A stretch of DNA of 64,000 nucleotides from Streptomyces sp. NBC_01669 (lineage in GTDB: Bacteria; Actinomycetota; Actinomycetes; Streptomycetales; Streptomycetaceae), in assembly GCF_026339735.1 (NCBI RefSeq), contig NZ_JAPEQG010000001.1:5022001-5086000 (forward strand), read 5' to 3'. Below the pieces are notes generated by a model. It was not told the DNA's origin, did not search any database, and saw only the letters and a program-made list of their open reading frames with translations. Shown here piece after piece: positions 42,806-51,183 of the stretch (position 1 is its first letter; every line of letters begins with the position of its first letter). The position numbers were made by a program, and so were the translations under genes.

Positions 42806-43933
42806 GTGGCTGAATCCATCGCACGGGATCGTCTGCAGCTCGTCGGAGAACGCCGGGGCGGACCGTTGATCGTGACCGAGGATGTGGAACTGCTCGACGA
42901 TCTGCTGCGGCTGTGCGCGGCCGCCGGCGCGGAGCCCGAGGTGCACCACACGGTGCCCGAAGGCAGGGGCGGCTGGGAGCAGGCTCCGATGGTCCTGGTG
43001 GGCGACGATGCGGCTCCGCGATGCCGCGGAGCGCTGCGCAGACAGGGCGTGATGCTCGTCGGGCACGACCAGGACGCGCCGGATGTCTGGCGGCAGGCCG
43101 TCGAGATCGGGGCCGAATATGTCCTGCGGCTGCCCGATGCCGAGAACTGGCTCGTCGATCAGATCGCCAATGCGGCGGAGGGGGTGGGGCGGCCCGCTCT
43201 CACTGTCGGGGTGATCGGCGGGCGGGGCGGCGCCGGCGCGTCCACGCTGGCTTGTGCTCTCGCCGTGACCGCGGCCAGGGCCGGGCGGCGGACGATGCTG
43301 ATCGACGGCGATCCGCTGGGCGGTGGCATCGATGTGCTGCTCGGCGGCGAGCGGGCCCAGGGAATGAGGTGGCCGGATTTCGCCCATTCCAAAGGGCGGG
43401 TTGGCGGTGGTGCCCTGGAGGAGTCGCTGCCCGCACTGCACGGCCTGCGGGTGCTCAGCTGGGGGCGTGACGACTGGGTGGTCATCCCACCGCAGGCCAT
43501 GGAGGCGGTGCTGGCGGCCGCCCGCAGGCTCGGCGGGGTGGTGGTCGTCGATCTGCCGCGCCGGATCGACGAGTCGGTGGCGAAGGCGCTGGCACAGCTG
43601 GACCTCGGGCTGCTCGTGGTCCCCGGTGAACTGCGGGCGGTCGCGGCGGCAAAACGCGTGGCGTCGATGGCCGGGATGGTCCTGGGCGACTTGCGGGTGG
43701 TGGCACGCGGCCCCTACGCGGCGGGGCTGGACGAGCGCTGGGTGGCGCAGGCGCTCGACTTGCCGCTCGCCGGTGAACTCCCACTGGAATCAGGCTTGCT
43801 GGCTGCTCAGGACGACGGAGCGCCGCCCGGCTCCAGTGCCCGCGGGCCGCTCGCCAGATTCTGTACGGCGTTCTGGGAGCGGGCGCTTGCTGGTGGAGTC
43901 GGCGCGGGCCCCGATGGGGAAGGTGCGTCATGA
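42806..43933 (+). CDS. TadZ/CpaE-like pilus assembly ATPase
   Basis: 375 aa. An N-terminal receiver-like domain without conserved Asp (residues 1-120), then a MinD/ParA-type domain with VIGGRGGAGASTLACALA, where the Walker A Lys/Thr are replaced (GGAGAST). DGDPLGGGIDVLLGG and VVVDLPRRID follow. This atypical ATPase localises the Tad machinery at the membrane and is often labelled septum-site-determining protein. GTG start with GGGGGCGGAGA upstream. Its end overlaps tadA by four bases. Confidence 0.87.
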   Translation: MAESIARDRLQLVGERRGGPLIVTEDVELLDDLLRLCAAAGAEPEVHHTVPEGRGGWEQAPMVLVGDDAAPRCRGALRRQGVMLVGHDQDAPDVWRQAVEIGAEYVLRLPDAENWLVDQIANAAEGVGRPALTVGVIGGRGGAGASTLACALAVTAARAGRRTMLIDGDPLGGGIDVLLGGERAQGMRWPDFAHSKGRVGGGALEESLPALHGLRVLSWGRDDWVVIPPQAMEAVLAAARRLGGVVVVDLPRRIDESVAKALAQLDLGLLVVPGELRAVAAAKRVASMAGMVLGDLRVVARGPYAAGLDERWVAQALDLPLAGELPLESGLLAAQDDGAPPGSSARGPLARFCTAFWERALAGGVGAGPDGEGAS

Positions 43934-45078
43934 CCGACGAGCTCCTCGATGCCGTGCGGCAGCGGCTTGCGCAGAGCGGCGCCGCACCGACCCCGGCCGG
44001 AGTGGCGGCCGCGCTGCGCGCCCAGGGAAGGCTTCTCGGTGATGCCGAAGTCCTCGGCGCGGCAGAGGAGTTGCGCGGTGAACTTGTCGGTACGGGAGTT
44101 CTGGAACCGCTGCTTGCCGATCCGGCGGTGACGGATGTGCTGGTCTCCGCACCGGACCGGGTGTGGGTGGACCGGGGCAGTGGGCTCGAACTCACCGGGG
44201 TGACCTTCCGCGACGCTCCGGCGGTGCGCAGGCTGGCGCAGCGGCTCGCGGCGGTGGCGGGACGGCGGCTGGACGATGCGCGGCCCTGGGTGGACGCGCG
44301 GCTTCCGGACGGGACCCGGATGCATGCGGTCCTGCCGCCGGTGGCCGTGGGTTCCACCTGTCTGTCGCTGAGGGTGGTGCGCCCCCGGGCCTTCTCGCTC
44401 GCGGAGTTGGTCGCGGCGGGCACCGTACCGCCGGGTGGTGACCGGGTGCTGCGGGCGCTGGTCGAGGCCCGGGTCTCGTACCTGATCAGTGGCGGGACGG
44501 GGGCGGGGAAGACCACGTTGCTGTCGAGTTTGCTGGGTGCCGTCGGGGAGCGGGAGCGGATCGTGCTCGCCGAGGACTCGGCGGAGCTGCGGCCGGACCA
44601 TCCGCATGTGGTGCGGCTGGAGTCACGCCCTGCCAACCAGGAGGGTGCCGGACGGGTGACTCTGCGGGACCTGGTGCGGCAGGCGCTTCGGATGCGGCCC
44701 GACCGCCTGGTGGTCGGGAAGGTGCGGGGCGCCGAGGTCACCGAACTGCTCGCTGCGCTGAACACCGGCCATGAGGGTGGCTGCGGGACGGTTCACGCCA
44801 ACGCTGCCGAGCATGTCCCGGCGCGGCTGGAGGCGTTGGGAACAGCAGCCGGTCTTGACCGCGTGGCGCTGCACAGTCAGCTGGCGGCGGCGCTGTCGGT
44901 GGTGGTCCATCTCGTACGGGACCGGGCCGCGGTACGCCGGATCGCCGAGGTGCATGTGCTGGAGCGGGATGCGGCCGGGCTGGTGGTGACCGTCCCGGCG
45001 CTGCGGTGGGGCGCCGACGGCTTTGTCCACGAGCGGGGCCGGGAGCGGCTGCGGTCTCTGATCGGGGGCGCGCTGTGA
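43930..45078 (+). CDS. TadA/CpaF secretion ATPase, Walker-B glutamate replaced by lysine
   Basis: 382 aa, hexameric motor of the Tad/Flp pilus. An N-terminal domain, then the P-loop GGTGAGKTT (188-196), Asp box AEDSAELRPDHPHVVRLE, and His box with NTGHEGGCGTVHAN. The Walker B stretch reads RPDRLVVGKVRGAEV. The family has GEVRGAE; here Glu is Lys264 (codon AAG at 44719-44721, one G-to-A step from GAG). That Glu is the general base for ATP hydrolysis in PilT/GspE-type motors, so this copy may be inactive. Otherwise intact. GTGA overlap with tadB. Confidence 0.9.
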   Translation: MTDELLDAVRQRLAQSGAAPTPAGVAAALRAQGRLLGDAEVLGAAEELRGELVGTGVLEPLLADPAVTDVLVSAPDRVWVDRGSGLELTGVTFRDAPAVRRLAQRLAAVAGRRLDDARPWVDARLPDGTRMHAVLPPVAVGSTCLSLRVVRPRAFSLAELVAAGTVPPGGDRVLRALVEARVSYLISGGTGAGKTTLLSSLLGAVGERERIVLAEDSAELRPDHPHVVRLESRPANQEGAGRVTLRDLVRQALRMRPDRLVVGKVRGAEVTELLAALNTGHEGGCGTVHANAAEHVPARLEALGTAAGLDRVALHSQLAAALSVVVHLVRDRAAVRRIAEVHVLERDAAGLVVTVPALRWGADGFVHERGRERLRSLIGGAL

Positions 45079-45956
45079 CCGGCGGCACGGCGGCGGGGGC
45101 GCCGGAGTGCGCGACGTATGCGTCGGCCGTGTGTGCGGGGGCCGCGGCCTGGCTGATGGTGGGGCGGGGCCGAGGAACGCGGCGGGCGCAGGTGTTGTTC
45201 CTCGGCTCGGTGCTGGAGCCGGAGCCGTTGATCGGCCGGGACCGGGTCCGGCTGTGGTGCGCGGGGATGTTCCGGGAGCGGCGGGAGTGGCTGTGTCTTC
45301 CGGTGGCGTTGCTTCTCGCTGTGTTGGGCGAGTCCGTGCTGCCGGTGGTCGCGGGGGCGCTGGCGGTACCGCTGGTGCGGCGATGGCTTCGGAAGCGGGC
45401 CGGGCGGCAGGAGCGGGAGCGCCGGGCGGATGCCGTGGTGGCGCTGTGCGGTGCGGTGGTGGGCGAACTGCGGGCCGGGCACGAGCCGGGGCAGGCATTG
45501 CTGGTGGCGGTGCGTGGCATGGGGGCGATGGGTGCGGCGGAGGCCGCGGTGTCGGCCGCGGCGCGGTTCGGTGGCGATGTGCCGGGGGCGCTCGGACAGG
45601 CGGCGCGCGAACCCGGGCTGGAGGGGCTTGCCGGGGTGGCGGCCTGCTGGAGGGTGGCGGTCGACGGCGGGGCGGGGCTGGCAGCCGGTCTGGACCGCCT
45701 GGAGGGCGCGCTGCGGGCCGAGCGGCGTCGGCGGGAGGAGTTGCGGGCGCAGCTGGCGGGGGCCTGGTCGACGGTGGCCGTGCTGGCTCTGCTGCCGGTG
45801 CTCGGTCTGGGGCTGGGGGCGGCGCTCGGGGCCGACCCGTTGGGGGTGCTCCTGCACAGTCCGGCCGGGCTGGTCTGCCTGTTGGCGGGCGGGCTGCTGG
45901 AGACGGCCGGTCTCTGCTGGGCCGGCCGGATCGTACGGGCGGGGGAGGGGCCATGA
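45075..45956 (+). CDS. TadB-like inner-membrane platform protein
   Basis: 293 aa. Membrane segments around 20, 75-105 and two at the C-terminus (about 230-290), with a central type II secretion F domain: ALCGAVVGELRAGHEPGQAL, then LEGLAGVAACWRVAVDGGAG. This is the TadB half of the platform that the TadA motor turns. The start GTG 45075 overlaps the tadA stop, and its own stop overlaps the tadC ATG (ATGA). Confidence 0.87.
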   Translation: MTGGTAAGAPECATYASAVCAGAAAWLMVGRGRGTRRAQVLFLGSVLEPEPLIGRDRVRLWCAGMFRERREWLCLPVALLLAVLGESVLPVVAGALAVPLVRRWLRKRAGRQERERRADAVVALCGAVVGELRAGHEPGQALLVAVRGMGAMGAAEAAVSAAARFGGDVPGALGQAAREPGLEGLAGVAACWRVAVDGGAGLAAGLDRLEGALRAERRRREELRAQLAGAWSTVAVLALLPVLGLGLGAALGADPLGVLLHSPAGLVCLLAGGLLETAGLCWAGRIVRAGEGP

Positions 45957-46756
45957 GCGAAGGGGCCGGCGCGGTGGTGCACATCGTCCGCGGGCCGGTT
46001 CCGGTGGCGGTCGCCCTGGGCGCGGTCGGATACCTGGCCGTCTGCCTGGCCGGGCGGAGGCGGTGTCGGGTGGTGCGCCGCCGGGGCGCGGTGCTGCTGG
46101 CGGTCGACGCCGGGAGGCGACGGCGCAAGCGACCGGTGTCCGGGGCCCGGGTGAAGAACTGGGCCGTGCTGCTGGGTGCCGCGGTGACGGGCTGGTTCCT
46201 CGTCGGTGGTCCGTGGGGGTGCGCGGTCGGACTGGTGGCGGCGTACGGCACATGGCGGTGGCAGCAGACGCGGCATCGGCGCAGACCCGCCGTTTCCGCT
46301 GCGGAAGCGGCGGAGACCGAATGCCGGCTCCCATTGGCGGCCGACCTGTTGGCGGCGTGCATCTCCGCCGGAGCCGGCCCGAGGGAAGCGGCCGAGGCGG
46401 TGGGGGAGTCGCTGGGCGGTCCGGTCGGGGAACGACTGGCACGGACGGCGGCGGAGATCCGGCTGGGCGGCGAACCTGCCGTGTCCTGGGGGAGGTTCGG
46501 CGAGATACCGGGAGCCGGCGCGCTGGCCCGCTGTCTGGACCGGGCGGGTTCGACCGGGGCTCCGGCAGCGGAACCGGTCGCCCGGCTGGCCGAGGCGATG
46601 CGGGCGCAACGGTCGAGCGAGGCCGTGGCGCGCGCCCAGCGGGCCGGCGTACTGATCACAGCTCCGGTGGGGCTCTGCTTTCTGCCCGCCTTCCTGGCAG
46701 TCGGTGTGGCACCGGTGGTCATCGGCCTGGCGAACGGACTCCTGCAAAGCCGATGA
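45953..46756 (+). CDS. TadC-like inner-membrane platform protein
   Basis: 267 aa with a T2SS F domain (ECRLPLAADLLAACISAGAG, then GEIPGAGALARCLDRAGSTG) and hydrophobic helices at both ends. It pairs with TadB to form the pilus platform. Codon bias is normal through the whole frame. Followed by a 56-nt AT-richer gap before the pilin. Confidence 0.87.
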   Translation: MSEGAGAVVHIVRGPVPVAVALGAVGYLAVCLAGRRRCRVVRRRGAVLLAVDAGRRRRKRPVSGARVKNWAVLLGAAVTGWFLVGGPWGCAVGLVAAYGTWRWQQTRHRRRPAVSAAEAAETECRLPLAADLLAACISAGAGPREAAEAVGESLGGPVGERLARTAAEIRLGGEPAVSWGRFGEIPGAGALARCLDRAGSTGAPAAEPVARLAEAMRAQRSSEAVARAQRAGVLITAPVGLCFLPAFLAVGVAPVVIGLANGLLQSR

Positions 46757-46812
46757 ACAAAACCATTGAATGAGTAACCAAGCGGTCGAAAAGAACACTT
46801 CTGGGGGATGAC

Positions 46813-47022
46813 ATGGCAGGGCAAATCAAGCGCATCAGGGGCTGGGTACGGGGTGTGGCGCGCCGAGTCCGGACGGACCGCGGGATGACGACATCCGAGT
46901 ACGCGGTGGGGACGATCGCCGCCTGCGCGCTGGCGGCGGTGCTCTACAAGGTGGTCACGAGTCCGCCGGTCATGGCGGCACTGCAGTCGATTCTCACGGA
47001 CGCCCTCGATGTCAAGGTCTGA
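46813..47022 (+). CDS. Flp-type pilin (DUF4244)
   Basis: 69 aa. Basic N-terminal leader, then RGMTTSEYAVGTIAACALAA: a prepilin peptidase site (G before M) with Glu at mature position +5, then one hydrophobic helix. This is DUF4244, the actinobacterial Flp pilin. It should be the main pilus subunit. GGGGGAT lies 6 nt before the ATG. No prepilin peptidase gene is in the window, so processing must use one elsewhere. The next ORF starts inside its last five codons. Confidence 0.88.
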   Translation: MAGQIKRIRGWVRGVARRVRTDRGMTTSEYAVGTIAACALAAVLYKVVTSPPVMAALQSILTDALDVKV

Positions 47023-47410
47023 GAGGCGTTCGGGGAGCGGGGTCGGGGACCGCGAAGGGGGAGGAGGAGACCGGGGTGCGGTGACGGCGGAGGCGGCCAT
47101 GGTGATCCCGGTGCTGGTGTTGTTCGCCCTGGCTCTCCTCTGGGCGCTGATGGCCGCCTCTGCCCAGATCCGGTGTGTGGACGCGGCAAGGGCCGGGGCG
47201 CGGGCGGCGGCCCGGTCCGAGCCCGAGGCACAGGTGCTGGCCGTCGCCCGTTCGGTGGCACCCGACCGGGCGCGTGTGGAGGTGGAACGGGCCGGGGAGC
47301 TGTGGCGGGTACGGGTGGCATCGCCGACGCCCGGACCGGGTGCGCTGGCCCTGACGCTGAGAGCGGACGCGGCAGCGATGGCCGAGGACACGCTGGGGGC
47401 GCAGCCGTGA
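47009..47410 (+). CDS. TadE-like pseudopilin
   Basis: 133 aa. A 22-residue Gly/Arg-rich leader, then DRGAVTAEAAMVIPVLVLFA: cleavage after Gly, Glu at +5, and the TadE membrane helix, followed by a soluble beta-rich domain. TadE-like minor pilins help pilus assembly. ATG 47009 overlaps the pilin gene by 14 nt. Homologous position to Rv3655c/Rv3656c in mycobacteria. Confidence 0.85.
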   Translation: MSRSERRSGSGVGDREGGGGDRGAVTAEAAMVIPVLVLFALALLWALMAASAQIRCVDAARAGARAAARSEPEAQVLAVARSVAPDRARVEVERAGELWRVRVASPTPGPGALALTLRADAAAMAEDTLGAQP

Positions 47411-47928
47411 CGGGGGCGATCGGGGCGGTGCCCCTGCGACGGAAGCGACGGGTGCGACTGATCTCGTGGGTGAGGCGGGTCCGACGGGCGTTGCGGGTGG
47501 TGGGTTCGCGCGGGTGTGGGGAGGGGCGTGATCGGGGGGTGGCGACGGTGTGGGTGGCGGTGACCACGGCAGCGCTGGGCGCGGTGTTCGCGGCCGTGCT
47601 TGCGCTCGGCCAGGTGGTGGTCGCTCGGCACCGGGCCGGCGGGGCGGCGGACCTGGCGGCCCTGGCAGCCGCCGACCGGGCCCTGCACGGGGCCGAGGCG
47701 GCGTGCAGGGCGGCCGCGGAGGTGGCCGAGGCGCAGGGTGCGGCGGTGGTGCGGTGCGCCGTGCGGGGGGAGATCGCCGATGTGACGGCCCGGGTGCGGG
47801 TCGGGCCGTACGCACCCGAGGTCAGGTCCCGGGCGGGCCCTCCGACGGGCGGTCCCGGTCCGCTTCCGGGCTCGGCGGCTCCCCCGCCTGCTCCCGGTCC
47901 GCCGGGGCGGAACGGAGGAGTTCGGTGA
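47407..47928 (+). CDS. Rv3654c-family TadE/TadG-like protein
   Basis: 173 aa from GTG 47407, which overlaps the tadE stop. After a basic stretch of 40 residues comes DRGVATVWVAVTTAALGAVF, a membrane helix with the TadE-like front, then VVVARHRAGGAADLAALAAAD, typical of this family, and a Pro/Gly-rich end. The last 107 nt overlap the 3' end of the convergent helicase gene. The proline-rich tail after residue 140 is where the overlap lies, so the true stop codon may be a recent extension. Confidence 0.82.
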   Translation: MTGAIGAVPLRRKRRVRLISWVRRVRRALRVVGSRGCGEGRDRGVATVWVAVTTAALGAVFAAVLALGQVVVARHRAGGAADLAALAAADRALHGAEAACRAAAEVAEAQGAAVVRCAVRGEIADVTARVRVGPYAPEVRSRAGPPTGGPGPLPGSAAPPPAPGPPGRNGGVR

Positions 47929-50347
47929 GGAGGCGTACGGCCCCCCGCTTGTGCAGCGGGTCGTTGCCGTTGCCGCACTTGGGGGACTGGATGCACGACG
48001 GGCAGCCCGCTTCGCACTCGCAGGACGCGATGGCCTGGCGGGTGGCGGTGAGCCAGCTGCGGGCGGTGTGGAAGGCGCGCTCGGCGAATCCGGCGCCGCC
48101 CGGATGACCGTCGTACACGAAGACCGTCGGCAGCAGGGTGTCCGGATGGAGGGGTACGGAGACGCCGCCGATGTCCCAGCGGTCGCAGGTGGCGAACAGG
48201 GGCAGCAGCCCGATCGACGCGTGTTCGGCTGCATGCAGGGCGCCACCGAGGATCTCCGGGTTGATGCGGGCGGCGTCCAGCTGGTCCTGGGTGACCGTCC
48301 ACCACACCGCGCGGGTGCGCAGCGTGCGGGGCGGCAGGTCGAGCTTGGTCTCGCCGAGGACCTCGCCGGTGATCAGTTTGCGACGCAGGAAGGAGACGAC
48401 CTGGTTGGTGACCTCCACGGAGCCGTAGCAGAGCCTTCCTTCACCCCAGGGGATCTCCGTATCGGTCTCCAGGACGGTGATGGAGGTGGTGTCACGGGCG
48501 GTCGTCGAGTACGGCGGACCGGCCTCCTCGACCAGCGCCACCGAGTCCTCCAGATCCAGTTTCCGGACCAGATAGGTGCGGCCCTGGTGGAGGTGGACAG
48601 CCCCTTCGTGGACGGCGGTGTGCGCGGCCGACTCGTCGACGGTGCCCAGCAGCCGGCCGGTGCCCTCCTCGACGATCTGGACCGGGCGGCCGCCCTCGCC
48701 ACGGATGTCGGTGAGATCGGCGGCCCGCTCGCGCCGGGTCCAGTGCCAGCCCGACGCCCGCTTGCGCAGCAGCTTCGCGGCCTCCAACTGCGGCAGCAGC
48801 TCGGCCACGGCCGGCCCGAACAGCTCCAGGTCGCTCTCGGTGAGCGGAAGCTCCGCGGCTGCAGCGCACAGATGGGGGGCGAGGACGTACGGGTTGTCCG
48901 GGTCCAGAACGGTCGATTCCACGGGCTGCTGGAACAGAGCCTCGGGATGGTGGACGAGGAAGGTGTCCAGCGGGTCGTCGCGGGCCACCAGGATGGCCAG
49001 TGCGCCCTGGCCGGAGCGCCCGGCGCGGCCCGCCTGCTGCCACAGCGACGCCCTGGTGCCGGGGTAACCGGCGATGACGACGGCATCGAGGCCCGAGACG
49101 TCGATACCGAGTTCGAGGGCGGTGGTGGCGGCGAGACCGAGCAGCCGGCCGGAGTGCAGGGCGTGCTCGAGGGCGCGGCGTTCCTCGGGGAGGTAGCCCC
49201 CGCGGTAGGCGGCGACCCGGGCGGGCAGCGAGCGGTCCACCTCGGCGAGGCGTTCCTTGGCGATGACGGAGATGAGCTCGGCGCCGCGCCGGGAGCGCAC
49301 GAAGGCGACCGAGCGGACGCCCTGGACGGTCAGGTCGGTGAGGAGGTCGGCGGTCTCGGCGGTGGCCGTACGGCGTACGGGGGCGCCCTTCTCGCCGTGC
49401 AGCTCGGTCAGCGGTGGCTCCCACAGGGCGAAGACCATCTCGCCGCGGGGCGAGGCGTCGTCGGCGACCTCTATGACCGGGAGGCCAGTGAGGCGCCCCG
49501 CGGCGACCGAGGGCTGCGCGGCGGTCGCCGAGGCGAGCAGGAAGACCGGATCGGCTCCGTATCGGGCGCACAGGCGGCGGAGTCGGCGCACCACCTGGGC
49601 GACATGGGAGCCGAAGACGCCGCGATAGGTGTGGCACTCGTCGATGACGACATAGCGCAGGGCGCGCAGGAAGGAGGACCAGCGCGGATGGGACGGGAGG
49701 ATCCCGCGGTGCAGCATGTCGGGGTTGGTCAGGACGTAGTTGGCGTACTGACGTACCCATTCGCGTTCCTCGACCGGAGTGTCGCCGTCGTAGACCGCGG
49801 GCCTGACCGCGTTGCCGAGCGGAGCCGCGAGGTCCTTGACCGAACGCCGCTGATCGGCGGCGAGCGCCTTGGTGGGAGCCAGGTACAGGGCGGTCGCGCC
49901 ACGGCCGTTGGGGGCCTCCGAGCCGTCGAGCAGGGCGCTGAGGACCGGAGCCAGATAGGCGAGCGACTTGCCGGAGGCGGTTCCGGTGGCGATCACGACG
50001 GATTCGCCGTCCAGGGCGTGCTCCGCGGCGGCCGCCTGGTGTGCCCACGGGTGGTCGATACCGGCCTTCTGGACAGCGGCGATCACTTCCGGCCGGATGC
50101 GATCGGGCCAGATGGCATGGGCACCCGTCCGCGGGGGCAAGTGCTCCGTATGAGTGATGCGCGCGGACCGGCCCGCCGCTGTGGCGAGCCGGTCGAGGAC
50201 CATGGCGGGAGAGGGGCGGGAGTCCCTGCTCTCGGGTGGTCGACTGGGGCGGTGATTCTTGGCCATCGGCACCGAGTGTGTCACCGCCGTGACGGACAAT
50301 GGTCCCAAGGCGTCGTGCATGGCTGCTGGTAAGTGATTGAATGCCAT
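47822..50347 (-). CDS. DEAD/DEAH-box helicase with DUF1998 C-terminal domain (MrfA-like)
   Basis: 841 aa with this start. Helicase motifs: GTASGKSLAYL, APTKALAADQ, VIDECHTYRG, LASATAA, LGIDVSGLDAV and QQAGRAGRSG. The C-terminal DUF1998 region has four cysteines (CECEAGCPSCIQSPKC), the zinc or iron site seen in MrfA and related DNA-repair helicases. The start is unsure: ATG 50347 gives a TTA codon at residue 6 (50330-50332), while ATG 50320 and 50266 avoid it; none has a strong ribosome site. Divergent from bldG, whose promoters must lie in the 78-nt gap or inside this gene. Converges on the Tad operon. Confidence 0.9.
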   Translation of the reverse strand: MAFNHLPAAMHDALGPLSVTAVTHSVPMAKNHRPSRPPESRDSRPSPAMVLDRLATAAGRSARITHTEHLPPRTGAHAIWPDRIRPEVIAAVQKAGIDHPWAHQAAAAEHALDGESVVIATGTASGKSLAYLAPVLSALLDGSEAPNGRGATALYLAPTKALAADQRRSVKDLAAPLGNAVRPAVYDGDTPVEEREWVRQYANYVLTNPDMLHRGILPSHPRWSSFLRALRYVVIDECHTYRGVFGSHVAQVVRRLRRLCARYGADPVFLLASATAAQPSVAAGRLTGLPVIEVADDASPRGEMVFALWEPPLTELHGEKGAPVRRTATAETADLLTDLTVQGVRSVAFVRSRRGAELISVIAKERLAEVDRSLPARVAAYRGGYLPEERRALEHALHSGRLLGLAATTALELGIDVSGLDAVVIAGYPGTRASLWQQAGRAGRSGQGALAILVARDDPLDTFLVHHPEALFQQPVESTVLDPDNPYVLAPHLCAAAAELPLTESDLELFGPAVAELLPQLEAAKLLRKRASGWHWTRRERAADLTDIRGEGGRPVQIVEEGTGRLLGTVDESAAHTAVHEGAVHLHQGRTYLVRKLDLEDSVALVEEAGPPYSTTARDTTSITVLETDTEIPWGEGRLCYGSVEVTNQVVSFLRRKLITGEVLGETKLDLPPRTLRTRAVWWTVTQDQLDAARINPEILGGALHAAEHASIGLLPLFATCDRWDIGGVSVPLHPDTLLPTVFVYDGHPGGAGFAERAFHTARSWLTATRQAIASCECEAGCPSCIQSPKCGNGNDPLHKRGAVRLLTELLRSAPADREQAGEPPSPEADRDRPSEGPPGT

Positions 50348-50425
50348 CGCGGCTGGCGATCCGTCCCCTGGCTCCGTCGGGGAGACCGAGGGGCGACCGC
50401 TCGATAGCAAGGTGCTGGAGGATCC

Positions 50426-50779
50426 GTGGACCTGTCCTTGTCGACTCGCAATGTGTCCGGCCCTGGTGGCGACCGTACGGTCGTCGAGGTCGGTGGCGAG
50501 ATTGATGTGTATACCGCGCCCAAGCTGCGCGAGCAGTTGGTCGAGTTGGTGAATGACGGCAGCTACCACCTGGTTGTCGACATGGAAGGTGTCGACTTCC
50601 TCGACTCCACCGGCCTCGGCGTGCTCGTGGGCGGCCTGAAGCGTGTCCGGGCCCATGAGGGCTCACTGCGCCTGGTCTGCAACCAGGAGCGCATTCTCAA
50701 GATCTTCCGGATTACTGGTCTGACCAAGGTGTTCCCGATCCACACCACGGTCGACGAGGCTGTCGCGGCCACCGACTGA
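50426..50779 (+). CDS. bldG: BldG, anti-sigma factor antagonist
   Basis: 117 aa, STAS-domain protein of the SpoIIAA/RsbV type. The phosphorylated serine sits in VDFLDSTGLGVLVGG at Ser61 with the GTG 50426 start; S. coelicolor work, as I recall, numbers it Ser57, which fits a start four codons later (TTG). BldG is required for aerial hyphae and antibiotic production and works by phosphorylation-controlled partner switching. GGAGG lies only four bases before GTG. The sequence appears almost unchanged from the S. coelicolor protein. It is followed by a repeat-rich 404-nt gap and its partner gene. Confidence 0.95.
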   Translation: MDLSLSTRNVSGPGGDRTVVEVGGEIDVYTAPKLREQLVELVNDGSYHLVVDMEGVDFLDSTGLGVLVGGLKRVRAHEGSLRLVCNQERILKIFRITGLTKVFPIHTTVDEAVAATD

Positions 50780-50818
50780 CGGTAGACCGCCTGCTTTCGG
50801 ATCGGCCGGCAGCCGCCG

Positions 50819-50860
50819 GTCGGTCCGGCAGTCGGTCGGTCCGGCAGTCGGCCGGTCCGG
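50819..50860 (+). repeat. tandem 16-bp direct repeats in the bldG downstream gap
   Basis: Two identical units GTCGGTCCGGCAGTCG (50819-50834 and 50835-50850), then a 10-bp partial unit with one change. The surrounding 50780-51183 gap holds no gene and is rich in CCGG-type inverted pairs, which may fold and reduce read-through from bldG into the next gene. Confidence 0.75.
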
Positions 50861-51183
50861 GGCACAGCCGGGCCGGACTGCGGCCCGTTCGGCGGACGGC
50901 TGGTTCGGTGGAAGTCGTGGTGCCGGGTCATCGGCATTCCGGCAGCCGGGCCGGGCCGTCGGCTGCGACACGCCCGGCAGCGGGCTGTCGGCCATCGGCG
51001 CGGACGGCTTCCGGGCGTCGACGGGGTGACCCGTCGGCGGGTCGGTGAGCCGACTGCCGTCGGTCGCACGCCGGCTGTCGGGGGCCGGTGGCTCTTCCGG
51101 CTTCCGGAGGAAGAGAGAGCGGGGGTACCGGGCACTGCGCCCGGGCCCCTGAGATGCACGCCCGTACGTCTGAGGGGGATCGC

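Noticed and set aside
44623..48246. 1207-codon open frame on the minus strand across the Tad operon
   Set aside because: It is the mirror of tadA-tadE genes; composition is Pro/Arg/Ala noise and no domain is visible. The plus-strand genes show coupled starts and family motifs.
50819..50860. CRISPR-like array
   Set aside because: The 16-bp units are directly tandem without spacers, and no cas gene is present.
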